Translations under genes and position numbers: made by a program | Shown here: piece by piece, positions 7,580-14,140 of the stretch | Position numbering within the stretch: the first letter of the stretch is position 1 | Layout: the number at the start of each line of letters is the position of its first letter | The notes under the pieces: generated by a model | What the model was told of the DNA's origin: nothing | Databases searched by the model: none | What the model saw: the letters and a program-made list of their open reading frames with translations, nothing else | Source: a virus | Strand: one strand, 5' to 3' | Virus record (IMG/VR): IMGVR_UViG_3300011445_000071 | Location: 1 to 22,650 of that record | Length of the DNA stretch: 22,650 bases

Positions 7580-7817
7580 GGCGAATCACCCGGTGCCAGA
7601 GCCACTTCCACCACGCGACGTGCCGACGCCAATAGGCGAGGGGCGTCTGCTGCTCCAGCCGCGCGATGCGATCTTCGAGCACACGAACCCACGATTCCAG
7701 CGCCTCGACCGACAACGGGACTTCCTCTCCGCCATCGGGATAGGGCTGTTCGAGGACGACGATCGGATCCCCGAGCCGCGCCTCATTACTCACGACAAAC
7801 GGCGGATGCTCGATCAT
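7572..7817 (-). CDS. Small protein with coiled segment and Trp-rich basic end (81 aa)
   Basis: The ATG at 7817 overlaps the upstream TGA (ATGA), and the end overlaps the following GTG by eight bases, which supports a real gene. Residues 1-35 are acidic/neutral (LGDPIVVLEQPYPDGGEEVP). Residues 36-57 (SVEALESWVRVLEDRIARLE) have heptad spacing and may form a short coiled coil. The last 24 residues are strongly basic and aromatic, with five Trp in AYWRRHVAWWKWLWHRVIRR, which would be amphipathic and membrane-seeking. No domain is recognised. It could be a chaperone or clamp for the neighbouring fibre, a membrane-active accessory, or a minor virion protein; the sequence does not decide. Confidence 0.7.
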   Translation of the reverse strand: MIEHPPFVVSNEARLGDPIVVLEQPYPDGGEEVPLSVEALESWVRVLEDRIARLEQQTPLAYWRRHVAWWKWLWHRVIRRG

Positions 7818-8146
7818 GCGATGAGCACACTCACGATGACGCCGTCACCGAGCGTGATGACGTCGATGTACAAATCCGCGAGGTTGATCGCGTTCGGCGC
7901 GAGGGTGAGCGCCGCGGTGAAGCTCGGGATGGTGTTCACCGTCGGCACGGCGAGCTGCGCGTACAACCCCTCATCGGTCGCCGCGACCATGTCGCGATTG
8001 CCGACGAAGGCGTAGCCTACGTTCGCGCGGCGCGCTTGAATCAGCACACCATGCACCGGTTCCGGGTAGCCGGACGGCGGCAGCAGACTCACGACGGCGA
8101 CAGGGGTGCCAGGCGTCGGGTTGATCTTGCCAAGGGGTCGCAGCAT
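7814..8146 (-). CDS. Small beta-rich phage structural protein (110 aa)
   Basis: The ATG at 8146 lies one base after the upstream stop (TGACATG); a longer frame to 8233 would run back into the previous gene and is not used. The end overlaps the next start as ATGA. The sequence is almost all beta: GTPVAVVSLLPPS, HGVLIQARRANVGYAFVGN, SFTAALTLAPNAINLADLYI, DVITLGDGVIVSVLIA. This resembles small single-domain phage proteins of about 100 residues that sit with neck and decoration genes and contain VxxxxxxxxxxGxxYVGN followed by NAxNLADLYxDV. It is probably a virion surface or neck decoration. No catalytic residues are apparent. Confidence 0.8.
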   Translation of the reverse strand: MLRPLGKINPTPGTPVAVVSLLPPSGYPEPVHGVLIQARRANVGYAFVGNRDMVAATDEGLYAQLAVPTVNTIPSFTAALTLAPNAINLADLYIDVITLGDGVIVSVLIA

Positions 8147-8147
8147 G

Positions 8148-8642
8148 TCAGCTCCAGGTACTCGATCCGCCAATGGACGGATAGGCCGGCGTTTCGATCG
8201 ACTGATTCTGCCCGATGAGCACGCGGTCTTCAATCAGCGCGGTGCCTTGGGGGTTCGGAATCGGCACCAGCGGCCCCAGGAAGAAGAACGGCATCCCCGC
8301 AGGCGGCAGCGTGAGCTGAGCAATCCGATCCGGGTAGATCGACGCCCATGCGCGATCGGGCACGGCCGGGTTCGTCGCCGTCGTCGGCAGGGCCAGCGCC
8401 AGTTGCGCGGCGGTGAGCAACTGGAGCCGATTCAGGGCGTCTGGATAGACCCCTCGCCAGACGAGGCCGTCAGGGAGGAAGCCCGAGGGAATCGACCCAG
8501 TGGTGAAGGCGGGATGCTGTCCCGCGAGGAGCTTCAACCGGAGGATGCGATCCGGATAGCTCGGCACCCACGGCAGCCCATCGGGCGCGAAGGTCGTGTC
8601 GAGAAGCGGGATGGCTTTCGATTGGTACTGCCAGTGTGACAT
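8148..8642 (-). CDS. WxxxYPD triple-repeat protein (164 aa)
   Basis: The ATG at 8642 follows the upstream TAG after one base. The core is three tandem units with Trp at residues 25, 62 and 99, exactly 37 residues apart: PDGLPWVPSYPDRI, PDGLVWRGVYPDAL and VPDRAWASIYPDRI, each followed by a Leu-rich stretch (LRLKLLAGQ, NRLQLLTAAQ, AQLTLPPAG). The C-terminal 40 residues have a Pro-rich linker and QNQSIETPAYPSIGG. The same unit appears in the 213-residue protein at 6331-6972. The even spacing suggests a repeat solenoid or three equivalent binding loops. Genomic position implies a tail-appendage role. I do not know a characterised homologue. Confidence 0.8.
   Translation of the reverse strand: MSHWQYQSKAIPLLDTTFAPDGLPWVPSYPDRILRLKLLAGQHPAFTTGSIPSGFLPDGLVWRGVYPDALNRLQLLTAAQLALALPTTATNPAVPDRAWASIYPDRIAQLTLPPAGMPFFFLGPLVPIPNPQGTALIEDRVLIGQNQSIETPAYPSIGGSSTWS
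8259..8591 (-). repeat. Three tandem 37-residue WxxxYPD repeats
   Basis: Residues about 18-128 of the 164-residue protein hold three 37-residue (111-base) units. The cores are WVPSYPD, WRGVYPD and WASIYPD, and two units share a preceding PDGL. The units have diverged in sequence, so this is an old duplication. Confidence 0.85.
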
Positions 8643-8643
8643 G

Positions 8644-10020
8644 CTAGTAGCCTACCCGTCCGCCACGATCCATGACCTGTGCGTTGGTCACAGAGACCAT
8701 GAAGACATCGCCACCCCCTGCATCTTCGTGCTGCAACGCGCCGATGTCGTGATAGCCGGTGCCGCCAACGGGCAGCACGCCTGGATAGCCCACCGCGCGC
8801 GCAGCCGCGCCTGCTCCAGCCGTCGCGTTGAGCGAAAAGTCCTGCCCGGCGGCATTCGTGAAGAAGGAACCGGTGCCCGTCACGAACGCTGTACTGGTCA
8901 CGGCGAAGCCCGTGCCAAGGGCGGTGTTGCCACCCGTGTTACTGAAGGCTGCACAGTGCATGAGTTCAACGGCCGAGTTATTAACATTATCGAAGCCAAT
9001 TCCCGTATTGGATTCCGCGATGCAGTTCTCGAAGAACGCAGGGCCGTCACCGAGGCGGAACCCGTCGCGGCCATTGCCGTAGGCCACGCAATCGATCATC
9101 GTCGCGAGTTGTGCGGTCGTGATAAAGCCGTCTGTGGTCGCCCCACTATTGCTGTCTGAGATACAACGGATACAGGTTGCCGCCACGGAAAATCCAGCGA
9201 CGGTGTTCTCGTAGGCGACGCAATCGACCGCCTGCGTAAATGCTGTGAATGGGCTAATCGTTGCACACCCAGTCGCCGTGCAGCGATAGAGCGAATGCGA
9301 GTTCGAGACGACAAACCCCCCGTTGTTACAGTTTGCGACATGGCACGCCACGAGAAGCCCGCGCTGGAGGAAACCACGGCTGGACGTGAGGGAAGCCCCG
9401 TCAGCGGAGAGGTTACAAATGAAGCTGCGTGCTCCTGTCATCGTCCAGATCGCAAACGTCGAAATCCCACTCGCTTGAAAGAGTGGCTTCGTACCTCTAT
9501 CGCCGCGGGTTGTTTGGTAGCCCTCCACGTAGAACGGCCCAGTCCCTGTGAAACAGCCCCCGCTGACGTTCGTAGAAGCTGACGTGATGGAATACGTGCC
9601 GCTCTTGATCCACGCGCGGACCCCGCCAGTCGCCAGCGCCAAGCCGAGTTGCCCAATGGACCCCAAGGCCCCACCAATGTTCATGGTGATGCCCGTGCCG
9701 GCGGCCACGTTGCGATCCACCGTGATGGACGTTGACGACGTAAAAATGGTGACTTGGTAGTAGCCGGCGGCCAATCCGCCAGAGCCTCCAGCGAGATAAA
9801 TCACGTTGCCGACGATATCGGCAGTGAATGACGCGGTGACAGACGTGATGACGCCCGTGCCGACCGCCACGGCGTCGGCGGTGGAACTGTTATTCCCGCC
9901 GCTGTTGGCAGCATCCTGCTGAGAAAAGTCCACCCCTGCGGCACCCGCAACAAATCCGCCGCCGTTAGTATCGGCACCAGCGGTGCGAACTTCCCAAATT
10001 GTGCTGGAGGAAACCGCCAT
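8644..10020 (-). CDS. Right-handed beta-helix tail appendage protein (458 aa)
   Basis: The ATG at 10020 lies four bases after the upstream stop. The N-terminus (SSTIWEVRTAGADTNGGGFV, then SQQDAANSGGN) matches the capping segment of many beta-helix proteins of uncultured phages. Residues 220-372 form successive turns that each carry a Cys at a similar place: CHVANCNNGGF, CTATGC, CVAYENTVAGF, CISDSNSGATTDGF, CVAYGNGRDGF, CIAESNTGIGF and CAAFSNT...GTGF. The C-terminus has VGGTGYHDIGALQHED. Parallel beta-helices of this kind act as tailspikes or glycan-binding/degrading fibres. I see no certain catalytic residues, so lyase or hydrolase activity is possible but unproven. It sits directly after a probable lyase and a small protein. 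Confidence 0.85.
   Translation of the reverse strand: MAVSSSTIWEVRTAGADTNGGGFVAGAAGVDFSQQDAANSGGNNSSTADAVAVGTGVITSVTASFTADIVGNVIYLAGGSGGLAAGYYQVTIFTSSTSITVDRNVAAGTGITMNIGGALGSIGQLGLALATGGVRAWIKSGTYSITSASTNVSGGCFTGTGPFYVEGYQTTRGDRGTKPLFQASGISTFAIWTMTGARSFICNLSADGASLTSSRGFLQRGLLVACHVANCNNGGFVVSNSHSLYRCTATGCATISPFTAFTQAVDCVAYENTVAGFSVAATCIRCISDSNSGATTDGFITTAQLATMIDCVAYGNGRDGFRLGDGPAFFENCIAESNTGIGFDNVNNSAVELMHCAAFSNTGGNTALGTGFAVTSTAFVTGTGSFFTNAAGQDFSLNATAGAGAAARAVGYPGVLPVGGTGYHDIGALQHEDAGGGDVFMVSVTNAQVMDRGGRVGY
8908..9345 (-). repeat. Beta-helix rungs with a cysteine ladder
   Basis: Within the 458-residue protein, cysteines at residues 226, 247, 267, 286, 311, 333 and 356 recur every 19-25 residues, most within C-x-A-x-x-N-x-x-x-G-F. 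This fits stacked coils of a parallel beta-helix with Cys stacked in one face. Confidence 0.75.
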
Positions 10021-10024
10021 CTAG

Positions 10025-10345
10025 TTAGTACTGCTCAGGATTCACCGCGATTTTGAGTGCTCGATTCCGTCGCACGTTGCTCGCCGCTTCCATGTCCGTG
10101 ATAAACGTTGAGACATCGGTAATAAAGGAGGCGACATCGGCATCCGTGATGATCGACCGTCCATCTGTAGCTGAACCGTCCACGAGGATGTTGCCTGCCC
10201 CGCCAGCGAACATCGCCGTCCACCCCTCAGCCACCGCCTCGGCTTGAAGAGATTTGCAGAGATTGAACAGTTGACCGAAGCGATCGGCGAGCGGCCGGAT
10301 CTTGGTATTCGCAACGAGAATGGCTTGCGGGTTGGTGTTCGGCAT
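10025..10345 (-). CDS. Small conserved-type phage protein (106 aa)
   Basis: The ATG at 10345 is preceded by AGAGGA four bases upstream, a good ribosome site. The protein opens with PNTNPQAILVANTKIRPLAD and a helical segment (FGQLFNLCKSLQAEAVAEGW). It then has AMFAGGAGNILVDGSATDGR, TDADVASFITDVSTFITDME and a basic end (NVRRNRALKIAVNPEQY). Phage proteins of this size and pattern (N-terminal ADRxxQLYxxxK helix, then DGxxxDGRxxITxxDV) are frequent beside tail-fibre genes. It may be a chaperone or small linker between the lyase upstream and the beta-helix downstream. Function unknown. Confidence 0.8.
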   Translation of the reverse strand: MPNTNPQAILVANTKIRPLADRFGQLFNLCKSLQAEAVAEGWTAMFAGGAGNILVDGSATDGRSIITDADVASFITDVSTFITDMEAASNVRRNRALKIAVNPEQY

Positions 10346-10387
10346 AAGTTCCTCTCAGGTTGTTACTGTGCCGCTGTCAGACATCAC

Positions 10388-12481
10388 TCACCATGTGAAC
10401 CGCGCGTCCCACACACCACTCCCGCCGATGAGTGTGAGCGCCCATTCGCTGGCTTCGAGCGCCCCGCCCGCCTCCGTCCAGAACTGATTATCTTTCGGAA
10501 AGTTCTGCACGAAGTCGTTGTCGTCCACCCACCGATGTGAGGGGCCGCCGACGATCTTCAGCCGTGCACCAGGCGCAGAGAGAATCTGCATCGTCACTGG
10601 ACCGATGACGATCTCGTCAGGCAGGGACATCTCCGTGAAGCCATCAGGCACCGACACCCCGTTGATCACCGGGCGAAAGGCGGGATACCACCGCTGCCAC
10701 GCCTCCATCCCCGGTTGCAGATCGAGATCCTCCAGCACGCGCAGGAAGTCGTCGCCCCATTCGTACGTTCGCACGTAACGGGTCACGCGGGTGGCGAGAT
10801 AGTGCTTCGTGAGGTCGGCGACGGCGCGTCCCGGCGTCCACGCCTTAATCCCGCCAAGGTCATCTTCCGGACGAATCTGCGGCACGATCCGCGCTTGCGT
10901 GTAGGTACCGCCGTACCCGCCGGAATACCCGGTGATGGGCAGATCCGGCACGCCCACCTGGTAGACCCGCATGGCATTCTGTCCGTAGGCGCCTTTGGCT
11001 GAGTCTCGATAGTCACCGACGTGCTTGACAAGAACTGGAACACCCTCTGCCGTGAGCGTGACGCCAAGGGGAATGGCTTCACGCGGACCCCCACCTTGCG
11101 CGGCCCAAGTATGCCCAATCAAGTAGACCGGCGGCGCTCCCATCGTGATCTGTGTCTTGTCAGCCCGGTTCACCGCTACAAGCCCGTAGGCTTCGCTAAA
11201 CCAGGTAAAGTCTTTAGGAGGTTCGACAGGGACTACTTCCGGATTGGCTGTCAGCATCGTCTGGAGGTAGTACGCCGCTGGCATCCCGGTGGGAATCGGG
11301 CCGCCGAGGAAGGCCGCCCACTGCGCTTCAATACCGTCCAGCACCCCCGTAAGCATTTGCATCACGTCTTTGGAGATGCCCAGCGGCGCGGCGGAAGTTC
11401 CGAAGGGAATCAGCGCACCTGGCTTGTGAGGTTTCTGTGTCGCAATGGCCGTCCGTACCCAATTCCTCGCCCACGACCCGGCATTGATGTAGTCCGTGCC
11501 GGTCGCGATCTTCCAGGCGTGCATCGTGAGGATGATCCGTGTGTAGTACCAATTCCCATACGCCCCGAGCACGCGCTGGCCGAAGTCGCCGCGCGATTCA
11601 TAGTTGAGAAGATCCAGCCACGATCCGTTCAGCCATTGCACGGGGAAGCTATCCAAAAGTTGCTGGCACTGCGCTTCCGCAAATCCCGACCAGCGAATAG
11701 CCAGGCCGTAGTAGGCGTAGTGATGATCCTCAGACCCTGGTGATTTCTCCAAGGCGTATGGCACCGTCGTCAGTGCCGAGCCGAAATGCAACGTGGTATT
11801 CCCCAGCCATTCCGCGACGGCCTGCTTGTCCGCAGCGGTAAACCCGGGATAGTCCCAGAGGAACCCCAACGCACGCGCGACGCACGCAACCGACTCATCC
11901 TGCGAATGGAACGGATGGTTGACCGCGCCCCACAACTGATCACCTGACAACGGCTGCACGACCTGAAGGCGTAAGAGGCGGATGGCTTCTTCCGCTGCCG
12001 CCGTCGGTTCCGTCTTCGCGCCGTACGTGATGCCTGGAACCACTCCGGCAAACCACGACCATGCGTAGAGGTCAGCGAGTTCACCTGGGTACTTGGGCGG
12101 CTTCTTGGGCGGCACATTGAGTGCGCCGATGAACGACTGCCACTGGGCGTTCCACACCCCAGTCAGCCAGCCTTGGAACCGCGTACGCTGCTCGGTGGTG
12201 TAATGCAGCGGTTGCACACCTGTCACGACCACGATCGGGCGTGTTTCGGTGTCGGTTTCTACAGATGGACCGGCGCACTCTGCTCCCCCGTTCCCGGCTG
12301 GGATGTCAATCGTGCGCGAGCGCGATCGAGAACGACTCTCCGTGCCATCGCCGTTCGGCGTCCACGCAGACCAGTCAGACCACGCAGACCACGCTGACCA
12401 GACGCAATCAATTGGAGGTGCGAGGTGCGCGTTGAGATCCGCCTGGAGCTGAAGGAGAAATTCGCGATCTGTCATCGTCAT
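10388..12481 (-). CDS. Thrombospondin-1-like domain fused to heparinase II/III-like lyase (697 aa)
   Basis: The start is the ATG at 12481, overlapping the upstream stop as ATGA; a second ATG lies six bases on. The open frame extends to 12592 but that part overlaps the zinc protein gene. Residues 26-71 resemble a thrombospondin type-1 repeat: C26, Trp at 28, 31, 34, 37 and 40 in WSxW steps, then GDGTESRSRSRSRT and NGGAECAGP. From about residue 95 to 410 the chain is helical with many Trp (alpha/alpha toroid style), including SEDHHYAYYGLAIRW at 250-264. A beta-sandwich follows with YLIGHTWAAQGG at 453-464, GVPVLVKHVGDYRDSAKGAY and QNAMRVYQ. These correspond in order to the H..D, GxPxLxxxGxY and HNxxxV features of heparinase II/III-like polysaccharide lyases. 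It probably degrades or binds host surface glycans. Substrate and catalytic residues are not established. Confidence 0.75.
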   Translation of the reverse strand: MTMTDREFLLQLQADLNAHLAPPIDCVWSAWSAWSDWSAWTPNGDGTESRSRSRSRTIDIPAGNGGAECAGPSVETDTETRPIVVVTGVQPLHYTTEQRTRFQGWLTGVWNAQWQSFIGALNVPPKKPPKYPGELADLYAWSWFAGVVPGITYGAKTEPTAAAEEAIRLLRLQVVQPLSGDQLWGAVNHPFHSQDESVACVARALGFLWDYPGFTAADKQAVAEWLGNTTLHFGSALTTVPYALEKSPGSEDHHYAYYGLAIRWSGFAEAQCQQLLDSFPVQWLNGSWLDLLNYESRGDFGQRVLGAYGNWYYTRIILTMHAWKIATGTDYINAGSWARNWVRTAIATQKPHKPGALIPFGTSAAPLGISKDVMQMLTGVLDGIEAQWAAFLGGPIPTGMPAAYYLQTMLTANPEVVPVEPPKDFTWFSEAYGLVAVNRADKTQITMGAPPVYLIGHTWAAQGGGPREAIPLGVTLTAEGVPVLVKHVGDYRDSAKGAYGQNAMRVYQVGVPDLPITGYSGGYGGTYTQARIVPQIRPEDDLGGIKAWTPGRAVADLTKHYLATRVTRYVRTYEWGDDFLRVLEDLDLQPGMEAWQRWYPAFRPVINGVSVPDGFTEMSLPDEIVIGPVTMQILSAPGARLKIVGGPSHRWVDDNDFVQNFPKDNQFWTEAGGALEASEWALTLIGGSGVWDARFTW
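12269..12406 (-). repeat. TSP1-like segment with WSxW repeats
   Basis: The stretch encodes WSAWSAWSDWSAW, the SRSRSRSR run and NGGAEC of the lyase protein. The Trp ladder, Arg run and flanking cysteines (residues 26 and 69) match the layered W-R core of thrombospondin type-1 modules, though most disulfide cysteines are absent. The DNA of 12362-12400 is a diverged 9-base repeat as a consequence. Confidence 0.7.
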
Positions 12482-12780
12482 GGAGATACGCCACCCCTTC
12501 GTTCCTGTTGATCGAGCCATTTTTCGAGCGGCAGACACGTCCCGAGATCGTGACAGCGCAGACAGACCGGCTTGCCCCCACAGGTCCAGCACCCAGCCCC
12601 CGCTTCTTCCATCCAGATGAGGAGTCCTTCGGGCGTCCGCTGCTGGATCAAATACGTGGTCGACACGGAGTTCGGCTTGGTGAAAATAATCGTGCCGCAG
12701 TGGGCACAGGTGATCGTGTCGTACTCGCCGAGCGGGCGATCCGGGTCGATGATCGTCGCATAGCCCTGCGCGTGCCGCAT
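12478..12780 (-). CDS. Zinc-binding small phage protein with three CxxC pairs (100 aa)
   Basis: The ATG at 12780 follows the upstream TAG after five bases, and the end overlaps the next ATG as ATGA. It begins RHAQGYATIIDPDRPLGEYD, then TCAHCG (C25, C28). A second half holds GCWTCGGKPVCLRCHDLGTC (C64, C67, C73, C76, C82), then an amphipathic end (LPLEKWLDQQERR). The spacing fits one or two zinc ribbons. Small proteins of this pattern (opening with a GYA...DP...EYDT strand, then CxxC and CxxC...CxxC...GC) are frequent in structural operons of tailed phages. They may help assembly or sit at the neck, but I know no proven function. The zinc-binding call is strong; the role is open. Confidence 0.85.
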   Translation of the reverse strand: MRHAQGYATIIDPDRPLGEYDTITCAHCGTIIFTKPNSVSTTYLIQQRTPEGLLIWMEEAGAGCWTCGGKPVCLRCHDLGTCLPLEKWLDQQERRGGVSP

Positions 12781-12785
12781 GGCCG

Positions 12786-13028
12786 CTACCCGACCGAGAA
12801 GGAGAGGGGGACGTCGTCGAAGGGTTCGGGGAGCGGTGGGGTGCCGAGCGTGCCGAGGAAGGGTTCAGCCGTCAGTCCTTCGACATCGCCGCTGACGACA
12901 CGGAGGGCATGAATAATCGCCCCCTGCGCGGTATCCGCATGGACCATCAGCTCGATCACCTCGCGGCGAACGAGTGGGTGATCCGGTTGATAGATCACCA
13001 CCCGAGGAAACGAAACACGCCACGTCAC
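12786..13028 (-). CDS. Small phage protein, unknown function (80 aa)
   Basis: The likely start is GTG at 13028, seven bases after the upstream stop; the frame is open further up but that part overlaps the preceding gene. No clear ribosome site is seen, so reinitiation is likely. The sequence has a beta-like N-terminal half (TWRVSFPRVVIYQPDHPLVR then REVIELMVHADTAQGAIIHA) and a Pro/acidic C-terminal half (LGTLGTPPLPEPFDDVPLSF). No motif identifies it. Its tight packing between a probable structural gene and the zinc protein supports that it is expressed. Confidence 0.7.
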   Translation of the reverse strand: MTWRVSFPRVVIYQPDHPLVRREVIELMVHADTAQGAIIHALRVVSGDVEGLTAEPFLGTLGTPPLPEPFDDVPLSFSVG

Positions 13029-13035
13029 AACGCGC

Positions 13036-13485
13036 CTATTGTTCGTCGACGTGAATTTGGGTCGCGATCGCCACCACACTGGAGGTCGGCGACTGCACGC
13101 CAATCCCGTTCGACGCGGTCGCTGGCGAGACCAGTTCCCCACCTGGCGCGGCCACCCAGCGGAAGGTCGCCCGCTGATTGAGCGCGATGTTGAGGAGGAT
13201 CTGCGCCGAGGTATAGGTCGGCTCGATTGTGTGGTTCTCACCCGCGTCGGCTTCGGTCGCCGCATCGGCCGGGTCGAGCGGCTGCGGGACGACGGCGGTG
13301 GCAGTCCCGGCGGTCGTGCAGCGCTGAATCGTGTACAGGAAGGGGTTATCGCCTACTGTACCTTGTGCGCCGAAGATGATGTCGTACCACTTCAGCCGGC
13401 GGGGCCGGGTCGCGTCGGCCGTGATGTTGCCCACCGAGAGGGTGGTCGAGGCCGTGCGGAGCAGGTCTACAGCATATTTTGCCAC
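13036..13485 (-). CDS. Probable small virion structural protein (149 aa)
   Basis: The start is GTG at 13485, fixed by GAAGGAG at 13494-13500 with eight bases of spacing; the frame is open much further upstream but overlaps the preceding gene. The protein begins AKYAVDLLRTASTTLSVGNI, then RRLKWYDIIFGAQGTVGDNP and FLYTIQRCTTAGTATAVVP. It ends with LNIALNQRATFRWVAAPGGE and NGIGVQSPTSSVVAIATQIHVDE. The beta-rich pattern with a central FGxxGTxxDNxxxYxIxRxTxAGT and a C-terminal FRWVAxPGGE is typical of small surface or decoration proteins of uncultured phages. Role inferred from location in the head-to-tail segment. Confidence 0.85.
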   Translation of the reverse strand: MAKYAVDLLRTASTTLSVGNITADATRPRRLKWYDIIFGAQGTVGDNPFLYTIQRCTTAGTATAVVPQPLDPADAATEADAGENHTIEPTYTSAQILLNIALNQRATFRWVAAPGGELVSPATASNGIGVQSPTSSVVAIATQIHVDEQ

Positions 13486-13499
13486 GTCAAAATCTCCTT

Positions 13500-13829
13500 C
13501 TAATACTCCACAATGCCAATCATCAGGCGTTCGTTTGCAGTGCCGAGTGCCCAGATCTCCGAGAGCTTCACTGGCCCCGCATTGAACGGGCCAATCGACA
13601 CCGGCCCCTGCGAGGCTTGCGTCGGATCGAGCGAGAAGGCGTGCGAGGTCGCCGACACGACTGGCGACGCCCCGCCGACGTACACCACCGCGGTGTTCGC
13701 CGGGTCCGCGGCGAGGAGGATCTGCCGACAGGCGACGTCCTGCGTGCCGCCGGGTTGCGTGTCCCCGAGCACCGACGACAACCGTTGGGCAGATCCAGAG
13801 AGCGTCAGTGCGTAGTGGCGCCACGACAT
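13500..13829 (-). CDS. Probable small virion structural protein (109 aa)
   Basis: The ATG at 13829 is chosen over a TTG two codons upstream because AAGGAG at 13836-13841 sits six bases before it. The sequence reads SWRHYALTLSGSAQRLSSVL then GTQDVACRQILLAADPANTA. It continues with VVYVGGASPVVSATSHAFSL and ends with SIGPFNAGPVKLSEIWALGT then ANERLMIGIVEY. It is a compact beta protein: the VYVGG turn followed by GPxxxxPVxLxEIWxxGxxxxxLxIxxVE is a layout I associate with small virion proteins near neck genes of tailed phages. No enzymatic residues are visible. It and the 149-residue gene downstream are separated by 14 bases. Confidence 0.85.
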   Translation of the reverse strand: MSWRHYALTLSGSAQRLSSVLGDTQPGGTQDVACRQILLAADPANTAVVYVGGASPVVSATSHAFSLDPTQASQGPVSIGPFNAGPVKLSEIWALGTANERLMIGIVEY

Positions 13830-13839
13830 ACCCAACTCC

Positions 13840-14124
13840 TTACCGGCGGTCGATCGTGCCGGGGCTGCGATCCGTCAGGTCCGGCGGCGGCTCGGGCGTA
13901 TCCGACGGCTCCCAGCGCGAAGGGGTGCGCGGCAAGCCGGAGACCGGATTGTCCGTTTCGCCGCCACCGGGGGCGGTGACAGGCGCGTCTCCCCAGACCG
14001 GTTGCAGGCCCGAGGTGCCGCCCGTGTCGATCAGCGGATCGCCACCGCGCTCACGAATGAGATCGCCCCCGGGGTCCGGCGGCGGCATCGCGGGGTCGGT
14101 GTAAGGTGTTTTGAGATCGCCCAT
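13840..14124 (-). CDS. Proline-rich, probably disordered small protein (94 aa)
   Basis: The ATG at 14124 is preceded by AGGAG seven bases upstream. The product is rich in Pro, Gly, Asp and Thr (DPAMPPPDPGGDLIRERGGD, VTAPGGGETDNPVSGLP, PSDTPEPPPDLTD) and has no predicted fold or known motif. The opposite strand is also open here, but the ribosome site and its place in a chain of minus-strand genes favour this frame. It may be a flexible linker or neck accessory. Function unknown. Confidence 0.6.
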   Translation of the reverse strand: MGDLKTPYTDPAMPPPDPGGDLIRERGGDPLIDTGGTSGLQPVWGDAPVTAPGGGETDNPVSGLPRTPSRWEPSDTPEPPPDLTDRSPGTIDRR

Positions 14125-14140
14125 AGCAGTACTCCTGTCC

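Noticed and set aside
7046-8218. Plus-strand open frame of 390 codons
   Set aside because: It runs antisense across four well-supported small minus-strand genes with coupled overlaps, and its product is Arg-rich with no domain.
12362-12400. Nine-base DNA repeat resembling a microsatellite or small array
   Set aside because: It is the codon-level outcome of the WSxW protein repeat, not a separate DNA element or CRISPR array.
12482-12592. N-terminal extension of the lyase gene
   Set aside because: It overlaps the zinc protein and would not use the ATGA junction; the extension looks like an out-of-frame reading.
13486-13824. N-terminal extension of the 149-residue gene
   Set aside because: The frame is open up to 13824 but this part lies inside another well-supported gene. 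A GTG at 13485 has a strong ribosome site.
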